DNA from: Artemia franciscana
Lineage: Eukaryota > Arthropoda > Branchiopoda > Anostraca > Artemiidae
DNA: 64,000 nucleotides
Direction of reading: 5' to 3'
Assembly: GCF_032884065.1 (NCBI RefSeq)
Contig: NC_088879.1
Span: forward strand, 17,552,489-17,616,488
Position numbers and translations under genes: made by a program
Notes under the pieces: generated by a model
What the model was told of the DNA's origin: nothing
Databases searched by the model: none
The model's input: only the letters and a program-made list of their open reading frames with translations
Part shown: one piece after another, positions 45,966 to 59,014 of the stretch
How positions within the stretch are numbered: position 1 is the first letter of the stretch
How the letters are laid out: the number at the start of each line of letters is the position of its first letter

Positions 45966-48349
45966 TCTTGACTTTTTTCGCCTGCTGAATCGATACCTGA
46001 GCTCCGTGAAGCCACTGGATGTCCCTTTTTTGTTCAACCCTTCATTTCAATGCTTCACACTGCTTCAGTCTCTAGCCATAATATAAATAACATTCCTGCA
46101 AGGGGAGCAAATACCTTTTACGCAGTAAAAGTCGTAGATGTAGAACTACTTTTTTTCCCAGGGAACGCGATGTGTCGTGTGAGACGGGAATTCCTAACAC
46201 ACATCTTGAAACGGGCTTTTGTGTGACAAAAGCCCGTATATGTGTAAGACATATTTATGCACAGTTAACCTCAGCCAAAAAAAGTTCTCACTAGATACAT
46301 ATCATCTGACTAAGATGCAATCAGAATGTTGTATCTATTATTGTTACTTAAATAAATAAGGAGTTCGTTGGTCTATATAAATTACATTTTCTCGCTCTTT
46401 TGTAAATTTGCCAAATCAGCTTATTGCTTTAATCAGTTATTGTCTTAAGGTTAAAAGATAATATATACATCTTTCAATATACCGAGAAGTCGCGGCTTAA
46501 ATTTGACTCTATTTATCTGTTCATATTATACCTTGAGAGGTCCTATTGAGACTCTCGGTTCATTTTGGCAATGGATTTCGTTATTAGGTAAAGGACCTAA
46601 ATTTTTTTTTTCTGCTCTCGTAACTCTTAAAAGGGTCTAACTTGGCGCACATTTTTGATATAACCCCCTGATTTTGTTAGCAATTTGAAATTGTTTCTAA
46701 ATGTGCTCTGTATTTTATACTATTGATTGACAATGGCTTTTTTACAGAAATATCCACCCATCCCCCCATCTGGAAAAGAAAAGGAATGGAGATACACCTT
46801 TTAAGCTTAAAGAGTAATATTGGTGTTAAATTTGATTTAATGTCAACTAGAAGAATAATGCGACCTAAATTATGGGCTTGAACAATTTCCATCCCGCTTT
46901 TATTGTTGTTATGATATTAGACATAATAAGAAACACTGTGAAGCTAATTGCATGGATATGTATATTCATGGTTTTTTGGTGTTTTATACGAAGTTTTTTT
47001 TATTATTTTTCTTGATGTTTGGTTTATTGTGCTTTGTTTTATTACATTTTTTTTTTAATATGAAACGTGCTTAAGGTTTTACTTGTTGGTGACTTTAATA
47101 TAGACTATCAGATGGTTTCTAAAAGTGGATCAGGCTGAATTTTTGCACCCAGCAATATTTTTGCACAAACCTCACTTCCATCTGAATTCTCGAGAAATCA
47201 ATTTATTATTTCTGGGAATATAAGACCTGATTTTCTTTATTGTTCTATATAAAAACCAGACACTGCGCATTCCCTACGATATCACTGGTGTCCTGGTGAA
47301 TGTCCGAGATACCTTTTTTTCTCCTTGAATTTAGTCGGCGATGCCAGTCAACTTTTTCAGTTTTATATCAGATGGCGACAGGTTAGGTTAGATTTTTAAT
47401 TCGTTACTGAGATTTAAAACCGAATTTAACCTAAGCCAACCTAAGCTAAATTAACTTTTACCATCAAAGCTTGCTCAAGACTGGAAAAGCTGATTCGCGA
47501 AGCAAATTGAATCCAAGCGGAGAAAATGGATTTTGGACATTCACTAGTGAATGTCGACATTAAACAGATTTGGACATCCACAATAACATATGCAACTAAA
47601 TTTATGCTGCTATTGACAATTTTATCAGAGCAGGAAAGTCTCCAGAGGCCAACATAGTCCAACGCTACTACCGAATGTGCAGTGTTGGGCCATAATATAT
47701 ACTGCATTATTTTGTAGAAGAAACTCTTATATTTTAAGATTCAATTAGCATAAATTAGTAAGATTCAATAAGTATTTAGTCTTCTTTGGTATTATTTGTC
47801 CTTATTTTTTGTCATTTTGGTATATTAATAATTTAACATTTAGGCCAAATGAGGACCTACAAAGTTGCAGGTCAAACGAGTGGTTATTTGATGCCAGTAT
47901 CTTAAAAAGAGAGGAAAAAGTATACGAGGATTGTGCTTGTGAATGATTTATTTAGTGAAAAAGAAATTAGAAAAATGCAGAAAAAAAGAAAAAGAGGCCA
48001 AAACAACAACTAGAAGCAGTATTACAGAGTCAGAGTCTTTTTTAGTTTTGTTTTGTAATAATATTTGACCACGTTAATATTTGATCAGTAAGTTATGTGC
48101 ATGTAAATCGCTGAATTCTATCAATAGCAATAGTTCGGCTAATATAAGAACCTCTTGAAAAAGAGATAAAAAAAAACACATGAGCTTTTTGTTTGAACTC
48201 TTGTGTCCAAAGTTAAACAGAGTCAAAAAGTCAGGCGTGTTTCTAGTGTCGGAAGCAATAAGTATCAATGTTTAGTGGTTGTTTTCTTATTCTATTTAAT
48301 TGAGATCAGTAAACAGATATTTGGCTCTAATATTTTCTTTTTATTTCAG
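45966..48349. other. Intron 3, remainder
   Basis: AT-rich with no recognised gene. It ends with the exon 4 acceptor TTTTTATTTCAG at 48338-48349. Confidence 0.35.
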
Positions 48350-50447
48350 TCCAGATGGAAAGAAATTACGATCCCGTGTTGAGGTTCAAGGGTATTTGGA
48401 ACAAAACAATATAAAGAATTTGAAGGTTACAGACTTCGAATTTTCCTCACCGCTCATTCATAGCAACGATTTACATACACAAGCAAAGCTGCCGACTCGT
48501 TCTGAAGTTCGAAAAGCTGTGACATCTAAAAATAAAATCACAAAGAAAAAATGTATAATGCCTAAGAATAGGGTTATTCAGAGAAAAGCTCTAACCAATG
48601 TGAAACGTGTTAAGAAGCAGGATACACCAAAGAAGTATGTAACTTTCTCTGACTCAAAAAAATCAAAAGTATACGCTCAATCAAGTCCTTTCACAAGTTC
48701 ATTCAGAAAATCCTTCTCGGGAAGAAAAACAAGCACAAGAAGTACGCCGATTCTCTCATCTACGCGAGGAAGGAAAATTTTCCCAAAATCTCCTTCAAGT
48801 CCTATAGAAGAACCCAAACGAAATGCCAGAAGAAGAATAGAGAAAAGCCCCGAAGTTGAGAGAATTGCGCCTATGAAGAAAGAAAAGAAAGTGAAGCCTA
48901 TTGAAAAAAAGAAGCTACCTCTAATAAAGAAAATGGAAAACAGGACTACTAAATCTGCTACTCAAGTTAAAAGAAAGCACCGACGAATAAGTCAACTTCC
49001 TTTAAGGTATAGAGAAGAAAATGAAGAGGAAGGAGCGGCAAAGAAAGAACCAATAAAGAAGAAAGCTCTTAGATCTACGTCGAAAGAACGAGAGAAGAAA
49101 GAAAAGCAGACGGTTGAAAAAGAGGATGAAGAATTTAATCCTATATTAAAGGAGTGCAAACCGACTTCCTCGGGAAGGCAAACTCGTTTGCCAGCTAGAT
49201 TTACTTTGGAAGATGTTGAGCCATCTCCTGCACCTCGAAAACCAGTGAAAAATGCCCCAAAAGCTTCAACAAAGAAGAAGATGAAAGGGAGGGTGAGTAG
49301 AAAAATGATTATGACACGGGGTAAGAAAGACGCAATTGCCAAAAGGAATATTGAAAAAGAGAAAAAGGCACTTGAGCATGATGTTCTACTTTTAAAGAGT
49401 GCAGTGTCCTCAACACCCCAAGTAAGTGACACAGAAGAAGACGCATTTTTAACTTTGAAAAGATCGAACGTTGAGACACCTGTAACAGAGAGTCCAATCC
49501 GTTTACCCATGTCTGGAGGAGGCGAAGATGATTCAATAGTCATTGATAAAGTCGAAGATACTAGCCCGGCTTTATTTACACCTCGGTATCTTCGTAAAAA
49601 GGGTCCAAATAAAGCATTGGAAGCGTTAAAAAAGGTTCCTGCTGGGTATACTGAAGCTATTTCCCGAACAGTTTCAAAAAAGAAAAAGTTTGAAATAAAG
49701 GAAAGCAAAAAACTACCAAAAACTCCAAAATCAGATGTGAGGAAAAAGATTCGTCCATTGTCATCCCCTGTTGACTACCCTGGTCTGCAAGTGGGCACGA
49801 CTATGACTTCCAGTGGGCGGATTGTGAAAGCACCAAATAGAATTTCGCCATCACCACCCCCTGAGAAAAAGGTTAAAGAAGATAACATTCACCTCGCACA
49901 AAAACGAGATATACCACTCCCTAAACAGAAGAAACAGAAGAAACAAACATTTAGAGCGAAGGTGCCTAAGGTATCTAAAAAAATGTACAATGAAGAAGCT
50001 TCATCAGACCTGGATGAGAAAAAAGCGAGATCCTCTCGAAATCCTTACTTGGATTACATAATGTCGTCTGATCATGCTCGAACACCATCACCCGAAGACT
50101 TTTTGTTTGATACTTTGCAGAATGAGGATATGAGGAGGCCGGAACTGGAAGTACGACGCAAACCTGCGCCAGTTATCAAAGTTCCTAGTAATCGCAAAGC
50201 CGATAAAGGAATGCCACGGTTTTCAAAATCAAGCTTTCCTAGCAATGAATTTGATCCAGATGATTTATTTGACCCGCACAAGGAAAACAGATTCAGAAAA
50301 ATGCAACACGAACTAGATGATAGTATTGATGGATTAGATATGATCGAACTCCAGCTGCAAGTCACAGGTTCTCGTCATGATGATTTAACCCCAAAAATCC
50401 AGCAGATATTCTTCAAAAGATTGAAAGCCCAGTATCGATGGAATTGA
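48350..50447 (+). CDS. MBD gene, exon 4: second half of MBD and long basic tail
   Basis: Begins (S)PDGKKLRSRVEVQGYLEQ, completing the MBD. R196 matches MeCP2 R133, the second methyl-CpG-contacting arginine, and TDFEFSS closes the fold. About 650 mostly disordered residues follow, very rich in Lys, Arg, Ser and Pro. They contain recurring TSSGR...P.R motifs (49163 and 49804), many KKK/RKK stretches, and an acidic segment EFDPDDLFDPHKENRF. No glycosylase domain (MBD4) or MBD2/3-type C-terminus is seen, so the orthologue is uncertain. The zero-frame product is 887 residues in the four-exon model. The zero frame stops at 50445-50447, but see the -1 extension. An annotated start at 48300 would be intronic, because the acceptor at 48349 fits exon 3 in phase. 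A nuclear, chromatin-bound role is inferred. Confidence 0.88.
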
Positions 50448-50551
50448 TAGATGCCTTGCGTGATCATGATTATTATTTCCGACCAATGAGAGAGCTTCAC
50501 ATACCTTCTTCCATGATGAGCGAAGATAGCAATAGCCTGCCTTTAGCGTAA
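50390..50551 (+). other. -1 frame extension of the MBD protein at a CCCAAAA heptamer
   Basis: Zero-frame codons read ACC CCA AAA ATC, so C-CCA-AAA (50390-50396) is an X-XXY-YYZ slippery site. A -1 slip continues AAT CCA GCA, giving 51 residues beginning NPADILQKIESPV and including LRDHDYYFRPMRELHIP, to TAA at 50549-50551. The new frame has a stop (TGA, 50381-50383) just before the site. The composition is protein-like, so this may be the true C-terminus, reached by frameshifting or because the assembly has lost one base in CCCCAAAAA. Confidence 0.5.
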
Positions 50552-51188
50552 ATTTTTGTTTGGGATGAATGTGGGTGGAGCAGATACTCTATGCACAGGT
50601 GTGTATGATATTGTAAACTACCAAATATTGAGTGATAGTTTCCATTAATAGAGGGAAAACTTCGTCTTTTCTTAAATTGTATCTCAACCTGAAAAATTGA
50701 GATTATACAGTTTTCTATTGGACTTGCGTAACGTTTTAATTAGTGATAAAAGTAAATGAAAACTTTCAAAGAACGACTAGAAATAGTGCTTTTCGGGTTC
50801 TTTGTGTTTCGCCCTTTTAGAAACTAAATTTTGAAGTTTGGGTTTTACCCTCGACGTATGTGGCCATCTTGTGAGTAATATATTAATATTTAAGTGTTTT
50901 TAACGTAGTGCTCCTTCAGTCCTACTACCGTTGCTCAGTCGATTATAATTTTGTCAATGGAATGAATATGCAAATCCAAAGGATCCATAAAAACAACCCT
51001 CTTTCAAAATGGATTGGCTAAAAACGATCTGAAAATATTCTTATACTTTCATTTGAAAGTAAAGTGCAAAACCAAAACATGAGAGACAAAATTTGCAAAT
51101 ACTCGAGGAGGCTGTTGCCTCCTCTTGTTGATTTTGTTTTATTTATCTATTGTATTTCAATATATTGATCCTATCGCCCTTGAAGGAA

Positions 51189-51194
51189 AATAAA
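51189..51194 (+). terminator. Candidate poly(A) signal of the MBD gene
   Basis: AATAAA about 640 bases after the extended stop codon. It is the first clear hexamer downstream of the coding end that I noticed. Confidence 0.4.
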
Positions 51195-52859
51195 CAAAGC
51201 CAAAGTGAAGCTTTACCTTAAAGATCTGGAGGCTAAAGGAGGTAAAAGAGTCGGTATCCCTCTCCCTGTCATACTGGGTTGTTTCTGTTCATTCTGGATT
51301 TTAATTCCTCTCTTTATTTTAGTAAAAAAAGATCGTTTTCTTTTTCAATCTAACTTTTATTCTATAGAAAGGCAAATATATGAACTGTATTTGAATAAAA
51401 AAAAAAAAAGCATAAAAGCGTGTAAATCCCGATATAGTTGTGGTGAAAACGTATCTCAACTTCCCTGCTCCCACCTGTGTGCCTGTTGTCAAGGTTGGTC
51501 TGGGTGACTGCCGAAGAAAAGTTGATAATTGTGGTCCAAAGTCTCAAACAACCCACCTCTTTGTTTATAGATCTTTTATCCCCTATTGTAACTTGTGGTC
51601 GATTGTGAAAGAAGTTTATATGATTCAGGATGTAGTGTGCGACAGAGTGGCAAAATTTCCTTGGAAACTTTGGAGTTTTTGTAGTACTTATAGAGAATGT
51701 TGAACTTATTGGATATCTCAGAATTTTCGCTCGGTGGTATTTTAGCCTTATGCAGGCTAAAATTAGTGCTTTGCACTACAAATGAGCCAAAATCGGCGCT
51801 TTGATGTGGCGTTATCTCTTGTTTTTCGAAAACATTACATATCCTTTGCCACCACCCGGAAAAAATATGAAAATATTTGTAGTTTCTTAGATAATGGACT
51901 AAAATTTTGTTAGAGGATATCTTTTCTGAAATTTTAAATTTGATGGTATAATTGACATCAAGATTGCGCTTTCTTTTAGGATATTTCCCTCATTTCTTCG
52001 AATCTATGCAAATTTTCGTATGGTAATTTGACAGGCAATTTGACACAATAAATATCACCATCAGTATCAAAACCAATATCAATTGATATTTTGGGCTTTT
52101 CTCGGAAGTTCTGTTTTAGGAGTTTCGGTTGATATTGACGATGGTCGTTCTGTACTTAACGCTCATTATCATGAAAGTTTGATCAGTTTCCGCACTTTGG
52201 GAGGACTGGAAATTAGCCTGTGAACCACCTGGTGACCAGGTTAATGAATTGGCTGGGTAGGAAGGTTGTTGTTTCTGCCGACAAAAGTGGATAATAAAAC
52301 GCCATTTTGCTGTAGATTCTTTCGTGAAAAATACCGCCTTTGCTAAGTTTTTGGATTCCGTTAAAAGAAACACCGTCTTTTTCACCTCGGTCCTCTTTTT
52401 GGTGCAAGGTCAGAACTTTGCTCACCTATGTGAGAGAGATGACCTTCAAATAAAAAAGATAGTAAAGTGATAAACTGAGACATAAGTATAAGATACGAGG
52501 TATGTGTAGTCAGTAGCAGGACATGTTTTGTACTGTCTTTTGCTAATTAAGTGAAAATTAATCAGTTGCGGAAATAAAGCTAATGTATTAATAATACGGA
52601 GGAGGTTTCTTCAGTATTGCAACTTTTCATCAAAAGTTGTAAACTAAATCTTAAAACTGGGTTGGAAAAACGACGCTTCCGATACTGCTGAAAGTCTAGA
52701 GGTTCAGCATGAAATGATTTTTTTTAGCTATAGAAAACGTTTTATTGCAGGAAGAATTTTCTGTATGAGAAATTAAATTTAACTTAGATATACCGCCGTT
52801 TCTTTCAAATATAACATGCAAACTTAAAAAAAGGCCAGTTTAGTGTCATTGTCGCAAAA
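51195..52859. other. Intergenic; nothing recognised
   Basis: Short frames only, on both strands. No repeat family was identified. Confidence 0.3.
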
Positions 52860-53760
52860 TGATAGAAGAACATCAGAAAATATGGAAAACATTCGGATAT
52901 CTCACTGATTTATTTCGTGTTATTTCCAGTAGTTCGTTGGAGAGGCAAGGATGCCGAAGAGGACAGTTGTAGCAGGGGATTGGGCGTACAAATGAGAGGA
53001 ATATCCTCAAACAATGCGATTTAGGACATTTAAATTTTTTAGGGAGTTTAAGGAGGGAGAATGTGACTTTTGTGCGTTTTGAAATACCGTTAATGTGATA
53101 ATCCCATTTTAAGTCACTTGGAAATGGTGACATCCATTAATTTCACAATGCTAGCTGACATTTGGGAGGGGATCAGGCTGATGACAGAAGGGATGTTTTA
53201 GGGAAATTGATCGCTAAAATTGTTGGCCGTCATGTCATTAATAACGGCTTCATCTGATATCTTTTCTAGGATATCCATAAAATCATGGAATTTTCATATG
53301 ATATGATCATAGTGGAAGTTGACAAGAGACTGGTTTTCTGCAAAAATAGATGCTCTAACCTTCCTCTTTGCTGTGATATAACTTACCCTCAATCTGGAAA
53401 CATAGTCATTCATTTTTGTGTTTCCCAAAAATCCTGAGGTGCAATTAGCATCGATATGAGAGTAATTGCTGATGTCTCCCATAATTTTTTCAATTTTTCT
53501 TGTGAAAGATAGATGTTTTGGATTGTAAAAATAAGTTTTATTGCTCTCATGTTTTAGTGCTACGATTTTTTGGACCTTATACTGGTAAATTGTGACAAAA
53601 TTTGAATTAAAGATCATTTTTACCGACCGAGGGCGATGAAAATATTTGTGATTACGTCTTCCAATTCTGCTTAAAAAGTTTTGTTTGGATCATGTATCCC
53701 TTGGATTATATAATACTCGAGCGAAACAACAAAAGTCATATTTGCAAAAAGTATGCTTGT
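52860..53760 (-). mobile_element. LINE RT remnant on the minus strand
   Basis: The frame 53133-52873 reads FPSDLKWDYHINGISKRTK, then FSLLKLPKKFKC, LRIFLSFVRPIPCYNCPLRHP and ELLEITRNKSVRYPN. This is the thumb and C-terminal region of CR1/Rex/L2-like RTs (LKW..HI, F..VRP, CP.WHP, RIQ..A). The frame 53617-53294 (YNPKHLSFTRKIEKIMGD and after) may be the segment before RT. Frames between are broken. Clade is uncertain. Confidence 0.55.
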
Positions 53761-56700
53761 ATTTTAGAATCCATCATACAAAACTTTTTTAGATCATCCA
53801 TTTCTTTATTGTTATTATTATCCAAAAATCCAAATTTAGAAGTATATTGCTTTGTTTTGCTTTTGACGCAATGGAAGTCTATGAAATTGTAGTATCACGC
53901 CGCAGAATAGAGGAGGAGGGGGATCATGGAACCTAGGGCATACACTAACCCATAGTCATGAATATTCATAAATTTCCCTCACTAGTGGCGTCATTGGGGA
54001 CAGGACATTTGTCCTCTCTAGATCCCCCCACCTCAATCTTGGAACATACCTCTTTTGGGTATTCAAGAAATCCTTTCTTGGTATTTCCATGGAAGATATT
54101 AAAAAACGACAAATCCCCTCCCCCTTCTTGATTTTAAAAATACATTTTGCCCTTCATGAATTGACGGTACTACCCTTCACTTTGTTTACTCAAACTAAAT
54201 ATAATTTTCTGTCTTGAGTATTATAGATATTTTGTTCACTCGAAGCTTCTTAGCTTTGTGAAAGATTATCGTGTTTCAAATTTCTGTCCTATTTATCTTA
54301 ATTCATCCCTTTATTAACGTTTTTAGGCGCTTGGAATTTATCTAGCACGAAAGACTTAAGTAAACAGTAGGGATTTTCGGACGCGAGTGAACAACGTCTG
54401 AAGAATGTCAATTTTCTAGCTTGAATATTGATTTGCAGTTTTTTGGAATTTTAATTAATGCAGAACGATGGTTACAAAGTTAGCCGGTGGAATAGACCAA
54501 AGCCTCCTAACCGATGAATCGTGTACACATAGGGAATGAGAAAGGATTTCATAACCGAAATCAAAGGATCTTTAACATACGCAGAGTGGTATTTATCAAA
54601 AATCTTGTAAGTCTACCAAAGAAGGATGAGATATCACCTCAAAAGAACGATGGGAACAGACTGGGAACCTCCGTTATACACAGTCATATTTGTTGTTTTT
54701 AAAAATTATAAAGAAAGAATGAAAAAAAAGAAAAACGAATAAAACTAGTGTTGGAACTCCATCATTATGAATTCTTAATAACGTTGATAAATATGTAAAA
54801 TATGCATGAAGTATGGGAGATTATGATTTGAACAATTTTTGTCTCGTAATTATGATGTTTTCAAACCAAGAATATTTTACTTATCTTTCCTTCTTAATAT
54901 TTATGTAAATAAAATAAGTTACTACTTCTACCTATTTGCATGAGGACAGATTGCTAGCATTATTACTGTTATTTTTATCGAAGTTTCTTTTTTAGTTACA
55001 TTAGCATCCATGAGCTTAAAAATAAATTTGTTACGATACAGCCTCGGAATTGCTCAAAATATTGCATTCTGTACAAAGAGCAGCAATAATTTTTTTTTAT
55101 CATCAAACTAGAAGATTTGTGCTCTGGCGAAATATAAATATCTAGTTTCTCAAGTTCCTTTTGGTATTCATGCATGTATGCAAAAAAAAAAAAAAAAAAA
55201 TGAAAATTAACCCCAGTCAGTCACTTTCACCCAAAATAGGCTCGTCTACTCTAGCTACTAGAAGGCATTCATCAGTGGGAAGTAACATATAAGTAGTTTG
55301 ATGTCTGAGAAACGGGGAAAATTTATTTGAAGTCGTTAAGCCGCTAGTTCGTCTGAAAGGCATTATACTTGTAATGTTTGTTATTATTTTTTTTTAATTT
55401 TAGAGAACACGAAAGTAAGGAGTATTTATGAGAGGTCTGCGCAAAATCGTCACATATCAGATTTTTATGCTCGATTACAGTTTTGCGATCCAAAAGAAAA
55501 GTTTTGTTGAAATTTTGGCTTTATATTATTTAGTTTATCAAGTTGCACACTATTCAGTTTGCTATCCTCATTTCACAAGAAGCATATCCCAGCTCTGTCA
55601 ATAAATTCCCTTATCTGAATAGCAGATTAATTCCGATTTTTCTTGTATTCATCATCTTTTAAGGTTGTAAGCCAACTCCCTGGTGTGGAAGAAACTTATA
55701 ATTCATCTCAGTGGATGTCATTTAATTATTTCCAGTCAAAAAAGAGAAGAAATAAAGGGCAAGTATAACACAGGTTATGGTAGCAAGAATGTTCTAGGTG
55801 CATTTGTAGCCCTCAAAAGCCCATATGTATCTGTCTCTGTATATAGCCTATGTTTTCTTTAAGCACCAGTGAGAAAGGTTCGGTTAGGGATGAATTTGTT
55901 TTTATATGCCAAGTACAAATATTTAAAGCTGAATATTATAAGTAATTAACTGTTATTTTTGATCTGATGTAGCTGTTGTTCTTTTTGGTTTATGTTTAAT
56001 TCATACATTTTTTTTTGTTTTGTGATTGTATATTTCCTGATTCATGAATAAAAGTTTGTTGGAAAGTTTTTGAGGGTGTTTTAGAGGTTGAAGACTCTAA
56101 ATTCATATTTAGGTGTAGGAGTAAGAATCGAGCGGGTGCAAATTGGGAAAATGGTTGTACCGGTTTCAGAATAAAGATAATTTGGGATGAAATATTTGTA
56201 ACAATTTAACCTTATTCACAATATTTTTAAAGCACCCTTCACTGGGCCATGGCATTCAGAGTAATACCGGGCTACTTTCCATTGGGGTTGGTGGGGTTTA
56301 CCGAGCAAATACCTGATAATTGAAATTTTTTGCCTGATTACAGTCATTTACAAAAACTAATTTTCAAAAGAGCTGGGACCCCCCTCTGATCCTTCTTCTT
56401 GGATGCCCTTGACGACGAGTTATTCAGAGACCATGATGTCCAATCAATTGCATGAGTGTCCCGCCGATGCAGCCTCATTTTTAGCGTTCAAATCGTTCCG
56501 ATGCTTTGCTCTTGGGATGTGGGTGCTTTACGGGTTGGAGTTGAGTATGAAAGTTTTGCATAAACAATTGTCAAGCCGAGCCTTGTTAAAGTCCCATAAG
56601 CCCCACACTAGGTGTAATTTTTGTTTTGTACTTTTTTTTTGCGCCATACTTTAGTAGCCTTAGCAGGAATTCTGATTTAATTTTTGCTGATGTCTAGGGT

Positions 56701-57844
56701 TCATGCAGTGGATTTATGGCAAATATACAGGGTAGAACAAACGCTGGATTTAAAGACAATTTACTATAACCTGACATTTTCACTTACTTATGAAAATTCA
56801 AATTATAATACAAATTACTGTTAATAAGAAGAATTCAGAATTAATTTCCGCTTTCTTCCAAATACTTCATTGCTTAGAGACATAGGATCGTTGTAGGTTT
56901 TCAAGCATAGATTTATTTCCTCTCGTTGTTTCAATCTCTCGTGTCAGGTTGTCTTTAAGTGCTTGTTATGTTATGGGATGGGCTTCTCCTAGAATCAGGA
57001 ACGCGGACGCCAGAGAGTGATGCTTGAATGTTATCTCAAGAAGGCTGTGCTGTCCAGATCGTCCTTGAAATATCTTTTGTTCATAGCACTGGAGAGATTG
57101 TCGTGAAGAGGCACCTTATGCGCCAGTCGGTGTCGGAAGAACCAAGTCTTATTAAGTAAACGTTCTCAGTCTTTTGGGATAAACTAATGACTTGAAATAT
57201 TCACATAAGAACACATAAAAACAACTCCAATCTGGATAAATAAGAAATAGTTAAATTTGACCAAATAAATTTAACATTAAAGAAAATACCCTGTAATGAA
57301 TAGTAACTTATACGTGTCCTGTAATAAACCGCCTATGGTTCCTGATTAGGGATGCACGCAGCTGCGGAATACAAGTTATCAAATAATTTTTTTTATCTAC
57401 TGCCCCCCCCCCCAAAAAAAAATAATCCTACATATGTGCCAGTTTCAGAACTTTTATACCATCGTATACAATTATGTATCATACTTAAACTCGCCGAAAT
57501 TTATTCGAAATGTTTAGCTAATCGACGAGTCCGGTCTGGCTTCCAGTAGAAATTATATTCCACCTTTGTCTCAGCTTCTTCTGTTGCAATAGGCAATTTT
57601 TCCCATCACTTACTGTACAATAAAGATAACAGCTAAATTTTATTCAAGTTTAACACTATATTGTAAAAACAAGCGTATCTGTAGAATATGGGACATAGTA
57701 CAATACAGAAGACAATGCAATATTCTTTTAATACCTAAGGAATAATAAATGTCGCAGGTTTATCTTAAAAAAAAATTCTCATTTGAGACATCATTCCAAA
57801 TTACACATATTAGTGTACTGCGCTTGCATGTAACAAATTATGGT
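53761..57844. other. Long AT-rich spacer; no gene recognised
   Basis: About 4 kb with homopolymer tracts (A18 at 55182-55200; C10 followed by A9 at 57404-57422). The small frames at 54514-54699, 56403-56651 and 57352-57546 show no domain that I recognise. Confidence 0.3.
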
Positions 57845-57881
57845 ACGCCACCCCAACACCTAGTTGGTGGGGGCGCTTCGC

Positions 57882-58919
57882 TTGTGATAATAATAAATTA
57901 AGTTTTAAAATGTATAATAAAACGGATGATTTTGATTTTGAAGTGATTAGTTTCCCATTCCCTGAAAGTAATATACACTCAAATATCACATATTCAGCGT
58001 TTTTCTCACAGTTACTTCGTTATGCAAGGATTTGTAGTAATTATATTGATTTTAAAAATAGATGTAAAATCTTAAGCCAAAAATTGATATCAAGAGGTTT
58101 TTCTGCAAATAAATTAACTTGGCAATTTAAAAAAATTAGTTTTCATTATAACGAACTTTTAAATAAATATCAAGAGAATTATCTAGAAATACTTAAAGAA
58201 ATTTTCAACTAATTTCGGAGGTTCGAGAACTGTTGTTGCAGCGCCATTTATTTTGAATTGTGTTTCTAATTGAGCGGATTTTTTTAATAATTAGCCACAT
58301 GGTAAAGATGAATTATATAATTGTTTAGTTAATTCAGGTTTTTTGCAATGTGAATATTTGTGATTTGGTAAAATTTATTATATTTAGTTTACCTATTGTT
58401 GCTAAAAAGAGGGATATATTAACAGGATAAGCTTGTTTTGGTGTTACTTGATGTTTTACATTTGCTGTTTTTTTTTTCTTTCATAGGCATGTATTTTGGG
58501 GGTGATACCTGACACGGGGATGCCATGGATATTCTGTGGTAGCCACAACACTTGGCTGGGTAGAGAATTTAAAGTGGCGAAACCCTATATAGGCCAGTGT
58601 ATTCTCCTGATGAGCCCTTGTGTTGGGTTGTTGCCTCTGAATTATTTGTCTGTATTATTTTTTCTATTGTTTGGTAAATGACGACTTATACTTATTGACG
58701 ACATGACTGCCTGTCCATGGATTATTCTTTATGGTTGATTGTGTATGGCTATGCTGTTTAACCTATGTGATTGTATGGATGAGAAGGGTTAAGGCCTCAT
58801 TCAAGTGCTGGTCTATATTAATCACTAATTTAGGAAAACAGTCTTCCTTTTCTCCTTCTGTCTCTCTTTTTTTTCTTTTTTTTGTGTTTGTGCTGTTGCA
58901 TTGGTGATTTCTCTTTTCA

Positions 58920-58921
<2 letters not shown>
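57882..58921 (+). mobile_element. Penelope-like element, 5'-truncated copy inside the Helitron
   Basis: About 1.04 kb, very similar to the minus-strand element at 24752-25800. The frame 57883-58212 encodes the RT C-terminus from CDNNKLSFKMYNKT through SNITYSAFFSQLLRYARIC to EILKEIFN, uninterrupted. A 3' UTR of about 700 bases follows and ends TTTCTCTTTTCATGA against (AT)n. It preserves a Glu codon where the other copy has a stop. Confidence 0.85.

Positions 58922-59011
<90 letters not shown>
58922..59011. repeat. (AT)n microsatellite
   Basis: About 45 AT units between the PLE 3' end and the reverse-oriented helicase end of the Helitron. Confidence 0.95.

Positions 59012-59014
<3 letters not shown>

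Noticed and set aside
48300..48349. Start of the long exon 4 frame at 48300
   Set aside because: A strong acceptor at 48338-48349 joins in phase to the MBD exon 3, so the first codons of the frame are intron.
48992..49708. 238-codon minus-strand frame
   Set aside because: It lies antisense to the MBD exon 4, and its Phe/Ser-rich text is the mirror of Lys/Glu-rich codons.
58600..58640. A complete hammerhead ribozyme
   Set aside because: CTGATGAG and a short stem II are present but the GAAA box and stem III are not in the required order.
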